DNA of 64,000 nt, taken from Pseudorasbora parva (lineage: Eukaryota; Chordata; Actinopteri; Cypriniformes; Gobionidae). This document shows, one piece after another, positions 10,430 through 22,165 of this stretch. Under the pieces are notes generated by a model. That model was not told where the DNA came from and made no database searches. It worked only from the letters and a program-made list of their open reading frames with translations. The first letter of the stretch is position 1. Each line of letters starts with the position of its first letter. The DNA is taken from assembly GCF_024679245.1 (NCBI RefSeq), contig NC_090174.1, forward strand, positions 41,936,688 through 42,000,687, given 5' to 3'. The position numbers and the translations under genes were made by a program.

Positions 10430-10431
<2 letters not shown>
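9339..10431. other. No gene; probably old repeat debris
   Basis: The part to about 9730 (with GCAGGAAGCAAACAAGCC) resembles multicopy fish sequence but has no clear ends. The rest is AT-rich and unique-looking. No exon with splice sites was found. Confidence 0.4.

Positions 10432-10517
<86 letters not shown>
10432..10517. repeat. (TA)n microsatellite
   Basis: About 42 TA units in a row. The poly-IY frame through it is an artefact. Confidence 0.97.
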
Positions 10518-10522
<5 letters not shown>

Positions 10523-11122
10523 AAAGCTGTAGTCTGTTTTTTTTGTTGTTTTTTTGTTGCCAAAAATTAGAGCAAGTACATAAGTCAATATTCAGAAGCC
10601 CCATTCACAACAGTAAGCTTGTAACAATGTGTTATAATTAGAGTGGTGGATTTCCGCTGGAAATTCAAGCATGTCTTTTCGTCATTACATCACGTCTTTA
10701 TACATAAAAGAAGAGTCTGGCTAGTAGTACTATTAACGCACGTGAGGAGCATGTATAGTGCATGTTCTTCAGCCGACCATTTATAGCCTTTTCTCACAGC
10801 AGCTGGAGTAATTAAATGTCATTTTGATGGCAGATTGTAATCCAGAAAGAACTAAATGACATCATCAGTGACAACTAGAGGTTTACCCTTAGTCAAAAGA
10901 TTTACAAATTGGAAATATACAGGTAATGCTAATGCTGTTAATGTTAACAATTTGAGAACAAATTATTAAAATAATAATCATTTGCATGGTTTGTTATATA
11001 AGTGATTGTTAGATTTAATTATCATTGGTAGTGTGATTTATTATAATGTTTTGATCCCAAACGTTCCAAATCCCGTTACTTTCTTGTTCAGATGACATTT
11101 TCCAGTGAAAATTCTTTAGGTT
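10518..11122. other. No recognised feature
   Basis: AT-rich sequence between the (TA)n run and a LINE relic. Nothing supportable was seen. Confidence 0.5.
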
Positions 11123-11643
11123 ATGCGCCAAAACATAGAATCTGTGATTTCGAACTACAGTACTCACACTGGTGCAGTGACTGACAGCGAAACTGCAAAA
11201 AGCCTGCTTAAGGACATTTCTACACCTTACAGTAATCAGCTCTTTGTTCTTGAAGAATATCGTGGAAGTAGGAGGATAGGGAAAAGAGGGAAGAAGGGTG
11301 GCGTGAGACAGGGGGTGAGAATTCTAACAAGGAAAAAACGTCTGCTTTTACCCTCAATAATCTTTGCTAATGTCCAGTTGTTAAAAAACAAGGTGGATGA
11401 ACTCCAGTCATGAGGTTTTTTTCACACGCGAGTTCAGAGATGCGTGTGTGTTGGCCTTTACGGAGAAGTGGAGAACACTCATTCATACCAACTGCTATTT
11501 CTATGTTAAATCAATTGTAATCATGGATAACATGCTGTAAAAAATTTTTAAATATGAATTTGTGTTAGATTGTATAAATTATGTGTGCGGCAGCTATGCA
11601 AACTAAATTTCCTGAATGAATGAATAAACTGAACTGAACTGAA
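11123..11643 (+). mobile_element. Internally deleted non-LTR retrotransposon
   Basis: The 96-codon frame at 11123 ends GKRGKKGGVRQ, RKKRLLLPSIIFANVQ, LLKNKVDELQS, matching the region just before the endonuclease domain of fish LINE ORF2 proteins. After a stop, DACVLAFTEKW resembles the FTETWL endonuclease motif. The sequence then jumps to a 3' end with TGAATGAATAAACTGAACTG repeats typical of a LINE tail. The reverse transcriptase is entirely missing, so this is a dead internal deletion copy. The clade is uncertain. Confidence 0.65.
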
Positions 11644-11880
11644 CATACTCCTCAAAACATAAGTTATGTCTCATTTCATTTAATTTCAAAGGGTGCGCCC
11701 TCCGGAGGACACATCCTCTGAAGGACACATCCTTGGAAGGATGCAGTCAGCGCTGGCCCTGACCAATTTGCTACCCTAGGCAAGATTTTACTTTGTGCCC
11801 CTTGTATCAAGGTTTAATGCTAATTAAAAATTGTACCCTGAATCCACTCCATTCTACCCCGTCATTGTGTTCATGATATA

Positions 11881-12266
11881 CACTCACCTAAAGGATTATT
11901 AGGAACACCTGTTAAATTTCACATTAATACAATTATCTAATCAACCAATCACATGGTAGTTGTTTCAATGCATTTAGGGTTGTGGTGCTGGTCAAGACAA
12001 TCTCCTGAGTTCCAAACTGAATGTCAGAATGGGAAAGAAAGGTGATTTAAGCAATTTTGAGCGTGGCATGGTTGTTGGTGCCAAACGGGCCGGTCTGAGT
12101 ATTTCACAAACTGCTCAGTTACTGGGATCTTCACGCACAACCATATCTAGGGTTTACAAAGAATGGTGTGAAAAGGCAAAAACATCCAGTATGCGGCAGT
12201 CCTGTGGGCGAAAATGGGTGATGCTAGAGGTCAGAGGAGAATGGGCCGACTGATTCAAGCTGGTTG
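11881..12266 (+). mobile_element. 5' fragment of Tc1-like family 2
   Basis: After TA at 11879..11880 the sequence begins CACTCACCTAAAGGATTATT, the family 2 end. It continues to a start codon at 12029 encoding MGKKGDLSNFERG, LSISQTAQLLGSSRTT and RVYKEWCEK, the DNA-binding domain, for about 74 codons. It then ends abruptly near 12266 with no catalytic part or right end. It is the mirror partner, in content, of the 3' fragments at 42560 and 54681. Confidence 0.85.
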
Positions 12267-13733
12267 ATGTTAAGTTATTTATTTTTTTTGGTTTGAATTT
12301 TTATTGTACTTTAGGAAAGAAACTTTTGTTGTAGTTTATTTTGTTCTTGGTTCCTGACAGAATTAAACAGAATTAGTGTTTAAAAGTGCTTTGTTAGTCA
12401 AAGGGCAGAAAACTCACTACATTGATAAGCAGTCTGATTTACATTTGGCAACTCTGTCCAGAATTGTGATAGATTTATTTTAATGTTTACTAAGCAGAAA
12501 TAGAATTATAACATCATCTAGCCACAGATTTAATCTTTCACAACTCTAAGTGAAACAAGCCATTATAATAGCCCCTGTTATTTGAACAGACATAATCTTC
12601 TTTCCCATAATGTTCCAATATTGTGGCAAGGGAAAAAATACCGCTGATGTAAAGCTGTAATCTGGAATAGAAGGTTGCAGGGAAGACTAAACGTGAATGC
12701 GAATGGATGTGAACTAAATATATTACAGTAACACTATAAAAAATATATATATATATATCTGTGTCTCATAACTGTATTTCATATCTCATAATGTGGCTTC
12801 TTAATGGCCGAATCCCCCCCCCCCCCACCACACACACACACACACACACTTATTGCTGATGCTGGATCCACTGAAAAAAAAAAAACAGTTTGAACAGTTG
12901 AGTGGAAAAGTAAAAACCATTCAAGAATAAATGGAGGCGAAGGCTATTGTCCTCTCTTATGCATCATATTGCAATTAGAGGAGAATTATTTATGTTTGAT
13001 ATAATTAAGGTATAATTGACGACGGACAGTTAATAACAGAAAATAATGCATTTGGAACTATAATGCGGTCAACACTATACTCTAGCTGTGCATTTACTGA
13101 AAAAAATAATTGCTCACCTTAGAAGACGCACCAACTAATCAGAATCAAACATCCCGCAGTATAAAACATGGTAATGGAGCCATTATTTTTTTATGCATCA
13201 GTTAAGTCGCAAGCATGAGCATATGGCATCTACACACTGTGCACTAATGATTTAATCTCTCTTAATTTCAGTCAAATTGTGTGAGATTCATTATCATCCT
13301 GCCGTCATGACTGATAACTTATTTTTGTGTAACCGTATACATTTACAGTATCTGCAGAGCTTTGAAGAGAATCATATACATGAAGGATTGCCACAGAAGA
13401 ACCATGGTAAAGTCTTGGAGAAATAGAGCATCTGTCTCTGCAGGGTTATGAATTAAAGGGGATTCCATATTAATGAAGATAATTTCCTTTCACAGGAAAC
13501 GTATGTAAAGCTTGCCCAGATTTGACAAGGCACAGTTTTATTCATAAAATATTATATCCTGGGAGCGCTATTACAGCAGGTCAGGTGCATCTGATGTTGA
13601 ACCTAGTTCTATCATTTATAAATTATATTGATTTTAAACGTTAACCCCTGTGAATGTCTAGCAGGGCTCATTTACAACAAACTGCAAATGTCTCCACCTT
13701 TGATTAAGGGTCAGTTATCCGCTAGAGAGCACT
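12267..13733. other. No gene; short low-complexity runs
   Basis: Contains a short TA run near 12741..12758, a poly-C then CA run at 12817..12850 and an A run near 12876. The part 12900..13600 is unique-looking, with TATTAATGAAGATAATTTCC near 13470, and could include conserved non-coding sequence, but nothing proves it. Confidence 0.45.
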
Positions 13734-13735
13734 TA

Positions 13736-15018
13736 CAGTGCCTTGCGAGAGTATTCGGCCCACTTGAACTTTGCGACCTTTTGCCACATTTCAGGCTTCA
13801 AACATAATGATATGAAACTGTAATTTTTTGTGAAGAATCAACAAAAATTGAAGTGGAACAAATCATGAAGTGGAACAAAATTTATTGGGTATTTCAAAAA
13901 AAATTAACAAATCGAAAACTGAAAAATTGGGCGTGCAAAATTATTCGGCCCCCTTAAGTTGATACTTTGTAGCGCCACCTTTTGCTGCGGTTACAGCTGT
14001 AAGTCGCTTGGGGTATGTCTCTTTCAGTTTTGCACATCGAGAGACTGAAATTTTTGCCATTCCTCCTTGCAGAACAGCTTTAGCTCAGTGAGGTTGGATG
14101 GAGAGCGTTTGTGAACAGCAGTTTTCAGTTCTTTCCACAGATTCTCGATTGGATTCAGGTCTGGACTTTGACTTGGCCATTTTAACACCTGGATATGTTT
14201 ATTTTTTAACCATTCCATTGTAGATTTTGCTTTATGTTTTGGATCATTGTCTTGTTGGAAGACAAATCTCCATCCCATTTTTAGGTCTTTTTCAGACTCC
14301 ATCAGGTTTTCTTCCAGAATGGTCCTGTATTTGGCTCCATCCATCTTCCCATCACCTCAGCTGTAGATCTCTGCAGTTCATCAAGAGTGATCATGAGCCT
14401 CTTGGCTGCATCTCTGCATTCTCCTTGTATGAGCTGAATGTTTACGGCTGAGGGACGGCCAGGTCTTGGTAAATTTGCAGTGGTCTGATACACCTTCCAT
14501 TTCAATATTATCACTTGCACAGTGCTCCTTGGGATGTTTAAAGCTTGGGAAATCTTTTTGTATCCAAATCCGGCTTTAAACTTCTCCACAACCGTATCTC
14601 GGACCTGCCTGGTGGGTTCCTTGTTCTTCATGATGCTCTCTGCGCTTTAAACGGACTTCTGAGACTATCACAGTGCAGGTGCATTTATACGGAGACTTGA
14701 TTACACACAGGTGGATTCTATTTATCATCATTAGTCATTTAGGTCAACATTGGATCATTCAGAGATCCTCACTGAACTCCTGGAGAGAGTTTGCTGCACT
14801 GAAAGTAAAGGGGCCGAATAATTTTGCACGCCCAATTTTTTAGTTTTTGATTTGTTAAAAAAGTTTGAAATATCCAATAAATTTCATTCCACTTCATGAT
14901 TGTGTCCCACTTGTTGTTGATTCTTCACAAAAACTTAGTTTTATATCTTTGTTTGAAGCCTGAAATGTGGCAAAAGGTCACAAAGTTCAAGGGGGCCGAA
15001 TACTTTCGCAAGGCACTG
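13736..15018 (-). mobile_element. Tc1-like DD34E transposon with complete ends, internally deleted
   Basis: The ends CAGTGCCTTGCGAGAGTA and TACTTTCGCAAGGCACTG are inverted and bordered by TA (13734..13735 and 15019..15020). The inverted repeats extend about 200 bp, with inner repeats around GGGCGTGCAAAATTATTC, the IR/DR layout of Sleeping Beauty-like elements. The minus strand carries transposase pieces with the middle deleted. A longer copy lies at 29875..32783 in the opposite orientation. Confidence 0.9.
14024..14631 (-). pseudogene. Tc1-like transposase lacking its central part
   Basis: It begins MKNKEPTRQVRDTVVEKF at 14631, with a helix-turn-helix (YKKISQALNIPRSTVQ) and PRPGRPSA hinge. 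It runs to ELQRSTAEV, where a deletion of several hundred bases joins it, out of frame, to [14 protein letters not shown]. The second half keeps [11 protein letters not shown] (second Asp) and [10 protein letters not shown] (Glu), with 34 residues between Asp and Glu. The first catalytic Asp is lost, so it is non-functional. The C-terminus ends at the stop at 14024. Confidence 0.88.
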
Positions 15019-15020
15019 TA

Positions 15021-16877
15021 CTAAGTCATAGATCATTTTACATTATACATTTATACACGTGTGTAATTTCCTATTGCTACGCATAGCTCTGCATTGGGCT
15101 GCCTGGAACCAGCCTTTCTATATGCACTGTAATAATATCTCTGTCCGCCTGCTCACTTATAGGCGAACAGTGCATTAACTACACATGAAAACGATCAGGA
15201 TGCAACTTTTGGTTTATACTGACTAATCTTCATCAGTGACAAGTGTCATGTAAGCAGATTAATGGAAACACAACTTGCCTATATAGGTAAATGTCCTAGC
15301 TGTCAGTCAGTGGAATAACATGATAAAATGGCAATCACATAAAATAAAAATCTATATTTTTTTGCTTTCACATTTCTGTGGTGAAAAAGTAGTATTTTTG
15401 AGCAAAATCTGAATATTTGGTGTACTCAAAGTTTGTGGTGGTTGTGGCCCTGACACTAATGTCTTCGTTTCATTAAGGATGAATGATAGAACTATGTGGG
15501 TGTGATGAATAGATGTGCTAGACACATGATGTGCATGCTATATTAATGATAGATGTCCATGAGAGATTACAGTTTTTGCAACATAGAATGCAATATGCAC
15601 ACACCAAGTTCATACTAAGTTTGACGCAAGTAAACCTTTTGATTTGTGTCTTGAAGATGCACAACTCTGTAAGTCATATGAGTGAATTATTAAAGTCTAG
15701 AGAACATAATATTTTTGTTCTGTTGCCATATGCTCAATATTCATATAAACCCATGGAGTAAATGGATCGAAGGAGCGGCATAGAGTATGCAGGGTATGCA
15801 CGTGCATATGGGCCCGGGCGGATTTACATATGTAATGTTTGAACAACAGCACCGTAAAAGTAGCTCAAGCTGACAGCTGAAGCGTGCACACAAATGATGC
15901 AGTGCAGGATTATGGCCTTCATAAATTGAAATGAGAAAATAAATAAAAGTTGAGATACTATTTACCTTTAGGTGAATTTGTTGTTGAATGGTGCGATTGG
16001 AATACTAAACTAGACAGAAAGTTTGACCTTGATTTTAAGGCCTCTGGTCCTTTCCTCTTATCTCTCGTCATTATGCTGTTGCAATAGCAGTTTGTAAGAT
16101 GTCTTGTGCCCTTCTTCAATTAGAACAGAAATGAACTGGGATATATTATACAGAAGACCCACTGGAGCTTGAGTTTGTGTAAGACCGATCCCACAGAGAT
16201 GAAGGAAAGGAGAATGAGGAGAAGGAAGAGCATTTGCACTCTGAAGTAGCTGCTGGCCTTTGAACTAATACATAATGGATGAATAGATGAATTTATTCTC
16301 TGAAGCTTGAAGAAAAGTTTCATAGTACAAGCTGAATGTTTTTTCCTCAGTGGTTAAGAGTGAGTAATGTACAGCTTATGACATCAGTAAGTAGAAGTCT
16401 AATGGAAAATTTGGGGAGTTTTGCACCCATGATTTAAGTGGTAGTGTTGGACTTTTGTGAACTACAGATGTTGTTGGGTTTGCACAGCATGTAAACATTT
16501 TTGAAGCAGGTTTACTACTACGTTAAAATTCTAATGAAGTCATAATGACCAAGTGGAATTGATGTCCATAAACTGCAATGTAAAGTAAGAAAAAGTAAGA
16601 AACGTATCTGTTGCGTAAGTGATTCAATTACTCATTCATAAAGGCTGCATTTGAATATGCATACTTCCTACTATATACAGTAGTAGGCAAAAAACTGTAA
16701 AAACAAAAAAAAGGGTCGATGTGCCAGACACATAGTCCAAAAAGGTTGTACATAGTCTCTTCAGTAATGAGTGCGTTTTGGGCGTAACGTGCAATAAACC
16801 AATCCCATTCCCTTTAAATGCTATAGGTGTGCTTGCACCACGGTAGATTCGCTATTCACTCAACCTAACCAGTCAAC
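15021..16877. other. No recognised gene
   Basis: AT-rich sequence. A fragment around 16650..16800 (CATACTTCCTACTATATAC) resembles a dispersed MITE but has no clear ends. Frames of up to 76 codons here lack motifs. Confidence 0.45.
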
Positions 16878-16881
16878 TTAA

Positions 16882-17277
16882 AGGGTTAGTTCACCTAAAA
16901 ATGAAAATTTCAAAACAAATCTTCAACGGTTATGAATCAACGTATCTTTGGGGATCCAAATCATGAATTTTTTTGTTTTGAAATTGGCCATCACTAGAAG
17001 TCGTTATTAAATTATTTTTTCGCCCACAAAAACTATTCTCGTCGCTTCATTAAATGATTGTAGAGCCACTGTAGTGAGATGGGCTTTTAATAACATCTTT
17101 AGTACCTTTTATGGGTCTTGAGACAGGAAAGGACATTGGTGTCAATGAAGGCCTTTCTGAGCCCTCAGATTTCAACAAAAATATCTTAATTTGTGTTCCG
17201 CAGATGAACAGAGGTGTCAAGCGACATGAGGGTAAGTAAGTAATGACAGAATTTTCATTTTTGGGTGAACTAACCCT
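16882..17277. mobile_element. TTAA-flanked MITE (AGGGTTAGTTCACC ends)
   Basis: TTAA at 16878..16881 and 17278..17281 border inverted ends AGGGTTAGTTCACC and GGTGAACTAACCCT, with AAAATGAAAATT just inside both. About 400 bp and no coding capacity. Related arms occur at 8226, 23941, 24738, 37440 and 57770. Confidence 0.85.
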
Positions 17278-17281
17278 TTAA

Positions 17282-17906
17282 ATACATGTGTGTATTGCCA
17301 CAATTAGTCAAATAGTTAATCAATTTCATTCTTAATTTCTGCAAATAGGTAATTCTGATGCATGCAATGACTATCCATTATGACATGTAGGTTTTAAAAA
17401 AATCTTTATTTAAACAATAATAATAATTTTGCACAAATATCTGTTCACACTGCGGCCAGATATTTACACAATTTATTTACATAATAATAATCTGTTACAT
17501 TGTAATCTTTTTATTTTTGAATATTTGTTGTGTGTGTGCGCAGAGTGCATGCATGTTGAGTACCCGCCTATAGGCGTATATATTACTAATGCACCCTTTA
17601 AATAACACAAATAAAAAATACTGTGCTATTGACCAGGTTTCAGTTGGTCAATGGTGCAGTCAATTTCAGTTGCCTCACAAAAGCAACGTGCCGACAATGC
17701 GCCTGAACACACATACCAGCACAGCGGTGGGTGAACAGATGGGTGCGAGTGCATTTGTTATTTAAACAACGTGGAGTCAGAAGTAAAAATGATAACTGCG
17801 GTTGGCTGAAACTAGCAAAAAAAACAAAAACAACACTTGTCGCGCTCTGCGCGGATTTATGATAGGGTCTGATGTGTCCAAAATAATAAACAAACAAAAA
17901 ACTATA
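17282..17906. other. No recognised feature
   Basis: AT-rich spacer with a short TG-rich part near 17528. The antisense frame of 107 codons at 17640 has no recognised motif. Confidence 0.45.
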
Positions 17907-17914
17907 TAGACACT

Positions 17915-18544
17915 TAGGCCTGTCACAATAACAATTTTTTTTGCTGGAAGATAAATTGGCCAAGAAATGATTGCGATAAACGATAATTTTGTCGTTCTGA
18001 GACCCTTTTCATCTAAAATAATGATAATGGCATAATAATGCAGGTACATTTTTTTCCAAAGATAAATAAACTTTTATTTCTAAAGACTGTTATCCACAAT
18101 AAATTAACAAAACAGCTAAAAACAAATAAAATGGATGAAATCTGCAACAGATGAGGTGCATATAAGGGGTGGCACGGTTCACAAAACCCATGGTTCGGTT
18201 CTGTACGGTTCTTGTTTTTGTTTTTTTGGTTTTAATTGTTAACACTCCAGAAATGGACGTCAGCTTGGCGGTGTGCTAGTCAAAATTTGTAACTTTGCGT
18301 GCGGCTCCGTAACCGAAGAAGCACGAGTTCCAGGAGAATCTGGCCGAGCATGACATCTCATCACACCAGCACCCGGTCTGCGCGTCGAGTATAAACACCT
18401 CCCCAAACGAGGCGTGCGCAGTGAGAGAGAGAAGAGGAAAACAAACAAGCATGAAAGTGGAAATTATCACGGCCGAAAAAATTATCGAGCTCGTTTTTTT
18501 AAATCGTGCGATTAATTGATTTATTGATTATCGAGACAGGACTA
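17915..18544. mobile_element. hAT-like element with perfect 8-bp target duplication
   Basis: The ends TAGGCCTGTCAC and, reverse-complemented, TAGTCCTGTCTC are bordered by TAGACACT at 17907..17914 and 18545..18552. AT-rich segments with GATAAACGATAA and ATTAATTGATTT lie just inside. Near 18170 it contains GGGGTGGCACGGTTCAC, an end of another element. The same nested pair appears in the copy at 63046. The inner GC-rich part (18290..18400) has no intact frame. Confidence 0.82.
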
Positions 18545-18552
18545 TAGACACT

Positions 18553-19824
18553 TTTAACGGTCACATAGTAGCCTTATTCTTTAAAAGATGTGCCAACTCA
18601 GAGGGTACGTATAGCCACAGTCACAGTTTCTTTCATGAATCAGTTCATGAGTCCTTTAAATCGACCGATTTGTTCTAAAGTCAATTGTGCAGAAATTGTT
18701 AGGGGTTTCCATGGACTAAAACTAATTTGATGTGCAGACCTTTTCATATGCAGTTATATTTTGTTTATGTATGCACAATTTTTAGACATGCTTTCCATCA
18801 TAAGCAGCTACAAGTGAATACATGGTCGTTTCTTCCATTACACAATTTAATAATTACATTTAAATCGGCTTCATAATATTGCCATGCAGAGCATTTCATC
18901 CTGAATAAATTATGGTCTGGTGGAACATGAAAGAATCATTAATGCATGTCAGAAAGCCACAGCACATACCATGTATTCCACGGAGGACGAATTGGGTCCC
19001 TGTGCTGCCTCAAATTGGAAACCTAGTGCTGCATTGATGGGGTTAGGAGTCATAGACGGTCACAAAAACCCTTTGGGGAACAGAGTTTAAATTAAGTCGG
19101 TTTTCTGAGCTGAGGATATGGGTGCGACGGTATACGGCCCTGGCTCTCTAGAGCTGTGTGATGCTGACTGGCACAACAGCGGCAGAAACATTGCTCCGGT
19201 TTAGCCTCTGACTGCAGGCCTTGACTGGTGGTGAACTAACATGCACTGACAGACATTCCACCCCCTCTGCCCACAGCATAGTAATGTCAGAGCAAGCGAG
19301 GGAGGGATGGAGCCGTTTACAAACATGCACTCTAAAAGCAAATAACCTCTATAGTGCCACAACGGATAGACCGACAGGGGCAGTGTGGGGGATGGGCCGA
19401 GGGCCAGATTTACCTCATATCTGGACGTGCAAGCATAGACACGAGCCTAGAATGCCTATGCCCGGCCCGATGGATGTACCTTGACAACCTGGATGTCTCC
19501 CACTGGCTAAAGCCTGGGCTTCAGCCATGCTGGTGCTAACTGGAACAGACAGCAGCTAATCTGTTCTGCTCTCTCCTCATTCATAAACCTACTCCATATG
19601 ACTCACTCCATTTATGTTCGTGACTGTGTATGAGCATTAGGGTTAGTTGTTAACAGTGCTTGAAGTGAAAAAAAAAAAAAATGAAATTGAGCTCCAGGGG
19701 TGGGGTGGGGGGTTAGTTAACATGTGAGAAGTGCTGGTACGGATAGGAATTTGGGTGTGGGCAAGTTTCAGGTGTCTTGAAGCAGTTTATCTGATTTTCC
19801 CAATCATATACAGAGATTGTAATT
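18553..19824. other. No recognised gene
   Basis: Mixed unique sequence with an A run at about 19668..19682. The 19000..19550 stretch is GC-richer and has short frames without motifs or convincing splice sites. Confidence 0.45.
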
Positions 19825-20620
19825 TGGTTTGTGTTCCGGGAAGAAGGAAGCCGGAACTGGCGAACATTAGGTGCCCTATGTAGGATTTTGTGCAATAAAA
19901 TATCCAAAAACAACTAGGCCAGTGTTCTATATTTTTCAGTTGAGTTCTTACAATTTCCCACGTTTCCAACTATTTGTAAATTGTGTGAGAATTGCTATTT
20001 TAAGGGGTCAGGCCGGGACGTTTGAGGGAGTCGTCAGTCAATTGCATCATATCTGCATCACCTTTGGTTTCCGGTTTTATTTGGCAGAAACGATTTACTC
20101 TTAGCAGTGTGCAACAAGCGTCACAGCAGCCGCTGAGGAACGCACTGAGTAACATCATTTTAAACACACTCAAATGTATCTGATATGATAAACAGAGCTG
20201 TGTGACTTCATACTCATGACCAAAAAAGCGGAAATAATAAAAGTCCTGGTGCTCGCGAGCCGTGTGTTGCTCAACAATCGCTCCAGCGGCCGTGCTCAGC
20301 TCCTTCAACATTCAGTCCTGCTCTGCTTCATGTTAATGGATGCGGTTATTAACGTTACTATAGTATGATTTCTGTTCTATCCCGATTCTTTTCCACCAGC
20401 TGTGAGGTGAATACCTCATGTTCCAAGATTACATAGTGAAAAATCGAAAAATTAACAAACAATAGAAAGTAAAGCAGTAAACCCTCACGGACGACAGCTG
20501 CATATAAACATAATAAAACACCAACATAAATGTCCCAGGCCTGGTCCCCTCTCTCATCTTCCACTCCTGTTATCCTCCCAGAGCTCCTCTGTGGGACTCG
20601 AAACCGGTGCGACTCTCATT
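19825..20620. repeat. LTR-like repeat fragments with an inserted repeat
   Basis: The piece near 19840 (GGAAGCCGGAACTGGCGAAC) and the piece 20480..20620 (AACATAATAAAACAC, CCAGGCCTGGTCC) both match the sequence at 36546..36790, in the same order. This suggests one LTR-like unit split by 19975..20345, a segment starting GGGGTCAGGCCGGGACG that is itself repeat-like. Termini and primer sites were not found, so the class is tentative. Confidence 0.35.
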
Positions 20621-21042
20621 TGGCCTAACAAGCCAGACCCACATTAAGATGTTTGGTCTGGAAACTCACCATTGACAGGGTTCAATCCGAGGGGCGGAAT
20701 AAACGGTTGTCTTTCGAACTCCCTCTGCACGGCGTGCACGCGATAGGATAGCGCTACAACCAACCAGAGCAATGAAGGTGAAGCAGAGCTAGTTGACAGA
20801 TTAAACTTTCGCCGTATCCGGTCGGCAAAACTCCGAACACATCTTCCCTTCTTAAGAATGACTTCAGTGCCGTTCTTTGTTCTTTTCTCAGAGAAAAGCT
20901 TAACTCCAAGTCTTCCAGAGTCGCGATCAAAGTCGATTCGAAAGACCGCCGTTTGCCAGTTTCTGTGTTTACTAGAAGCACGCACAACTCGGCCATCATT
21001 ATATTAAGCCCCGCCCACCAACTCGGTGTATGTTAGATTGTG
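20621..21042 (-). mobile_element. RecQ-like-fragment element, copy 2, truncated
   Basis: It starts TGGCCTAACAAGCCAGACCC, matching the TAGCCTGACAAGCC terminus, and extends to about 21042, where the TAGAAATCTAGACGC end is missing. The minus strand has the longest open RecQ-like frame of the four copies (20754..20999). No target duplication can be read because one end is lost. Confidence 0.75.
20754..20999 (-). pseudogene. RecQ-helicase-like N-terminal fragment
   Basis: An open frame of 81 codons reads LEDLELSFSLRKEQRTAL, KSFLRREDVFG, then VLPTGYGESLICQLALL. The layout resembles the start of a RecQ family helicase: an R-x-x-Q-type motif 0 region, then motif I (Walker A, usually GxGKS), where Lys contacts ATP phosphate. 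Here Lys is Glu (codon GAA). The frame ends after SGWL, with no motif Ia, II (DEXH) or later helicase parts. It is far too short to be an enzyme and travels inside a repeat. It may be a captured first exon. Confidence 0.6.
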
Positions 21043-21640
21043 CTTGTGGATTTTTTTTGCTTTGCTGTAAAACACCCACAGAGTCCTAAACATTTTTCTC
21101 AACCGATCCCCTTTGACCTAAAAAAAAATATTACTTGAGGTAGCATGGCATGCAGGTAAACATTTGTTTTATTCTATCTTTTAAATATAATTAATAAACT
21201 TTTTATTTTAAAGATTGCATAATTAGCTTTTCGTCAACCTGCAGAACCCCTGGTGTTCTCTCACAAACCCCATTTTGGGAAACCCTGCTCTAGAGTAATC
21301 TAAAATTGATTTATAGATTTGAGAAATTATGCGTAAAGGAAAATAATGTATCAATGCGTCATTAATTGGGATTAATTTTTCTTCTTCCCTGCCTTTTATC
21401 AAGTTTGCATGTGGTGCCCAAAATCCATTTGCAAAAAGAAGGAAATTATAAAGTTTTAAATTAGTAGTTTTATTTGCAGTGGAGACTAAGGTTTCACAAT
21501 ACCTGCTTTTCAACAATGCTTTCCCCTGGTAGACAGTCAGTCAAAGAGTTCCTAATTGTTTACTTGCCCTGTATCACAAAAGACTAAAATCTGTATTTAT
21601 TTTTGGCAATGTGTTTTTAGGACATTTCCCTTCGCTTGCG
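21043..21640. other. No gene
   Basis: AT-rich. Sequence near 21240..21290 (GGTGTTCTCTCACAAACCCC, TTTTGGGAAACCCTGCTC) resembles the end of a dispersed repeat, but its boundaries are unclear. Confidence 0.4.
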
Positions 21641-22165
21641 CCCTTCGTTTACACGCAAACTGAGAATTTGCCTCTGAAAACGAGTCTTTCTAAAACCTGG
21701 TCAGAGTGGAGATTTTGAAAATCGTTGTTTGCACATTTGTATGTAAACTGAGACAAATGGGTGTTTAGGCATCCAACGTCACAGTATGCTCCAGAGGTCA
21801 CACCTACGACAAAAGTGTGATTTATGTTTACATGTGATCATGGAAGCATTCAGAGCGGCAGTCGCATTTATGTTGGTGCAAACTCTTCTCATGTGTTTGC
21901 ATTTGCAAATACAGCTGCTCCATTATGTCGAGGAGCCGAGGCGAATAAGTGCCTGAAGGTCAGAAATTTTAGAACAACTTCTCCCTCCAACACGAAGAAC
22001 CGATCCACGTCACCGCCAGCGCCACCACTATTTTCGGGATTGATTGGTTTACGTGGCCTTGAGCTTCTCGTTACATCGCCACCTACAGGTTTGACATGCT
22101 CTTGACGGCATATACACGGGTATGTGTACATGAACACTTTTCTGAAAACTGACATGTGCACAGGT
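21641..22165. repeat. Degenerate DNA-element-like repeat
   Basis: The left part CGTTTACACGCAAACTGAG and right part CATATACACGGGTATGTG, GAACACTTTTCTGAAAACTG fit a decayed fish element with ends built on GTTTACA and GAAAACG words. The GC-rich interior has frames on both strands without motifs. Low certainty on limits. Confidence 0.35.
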
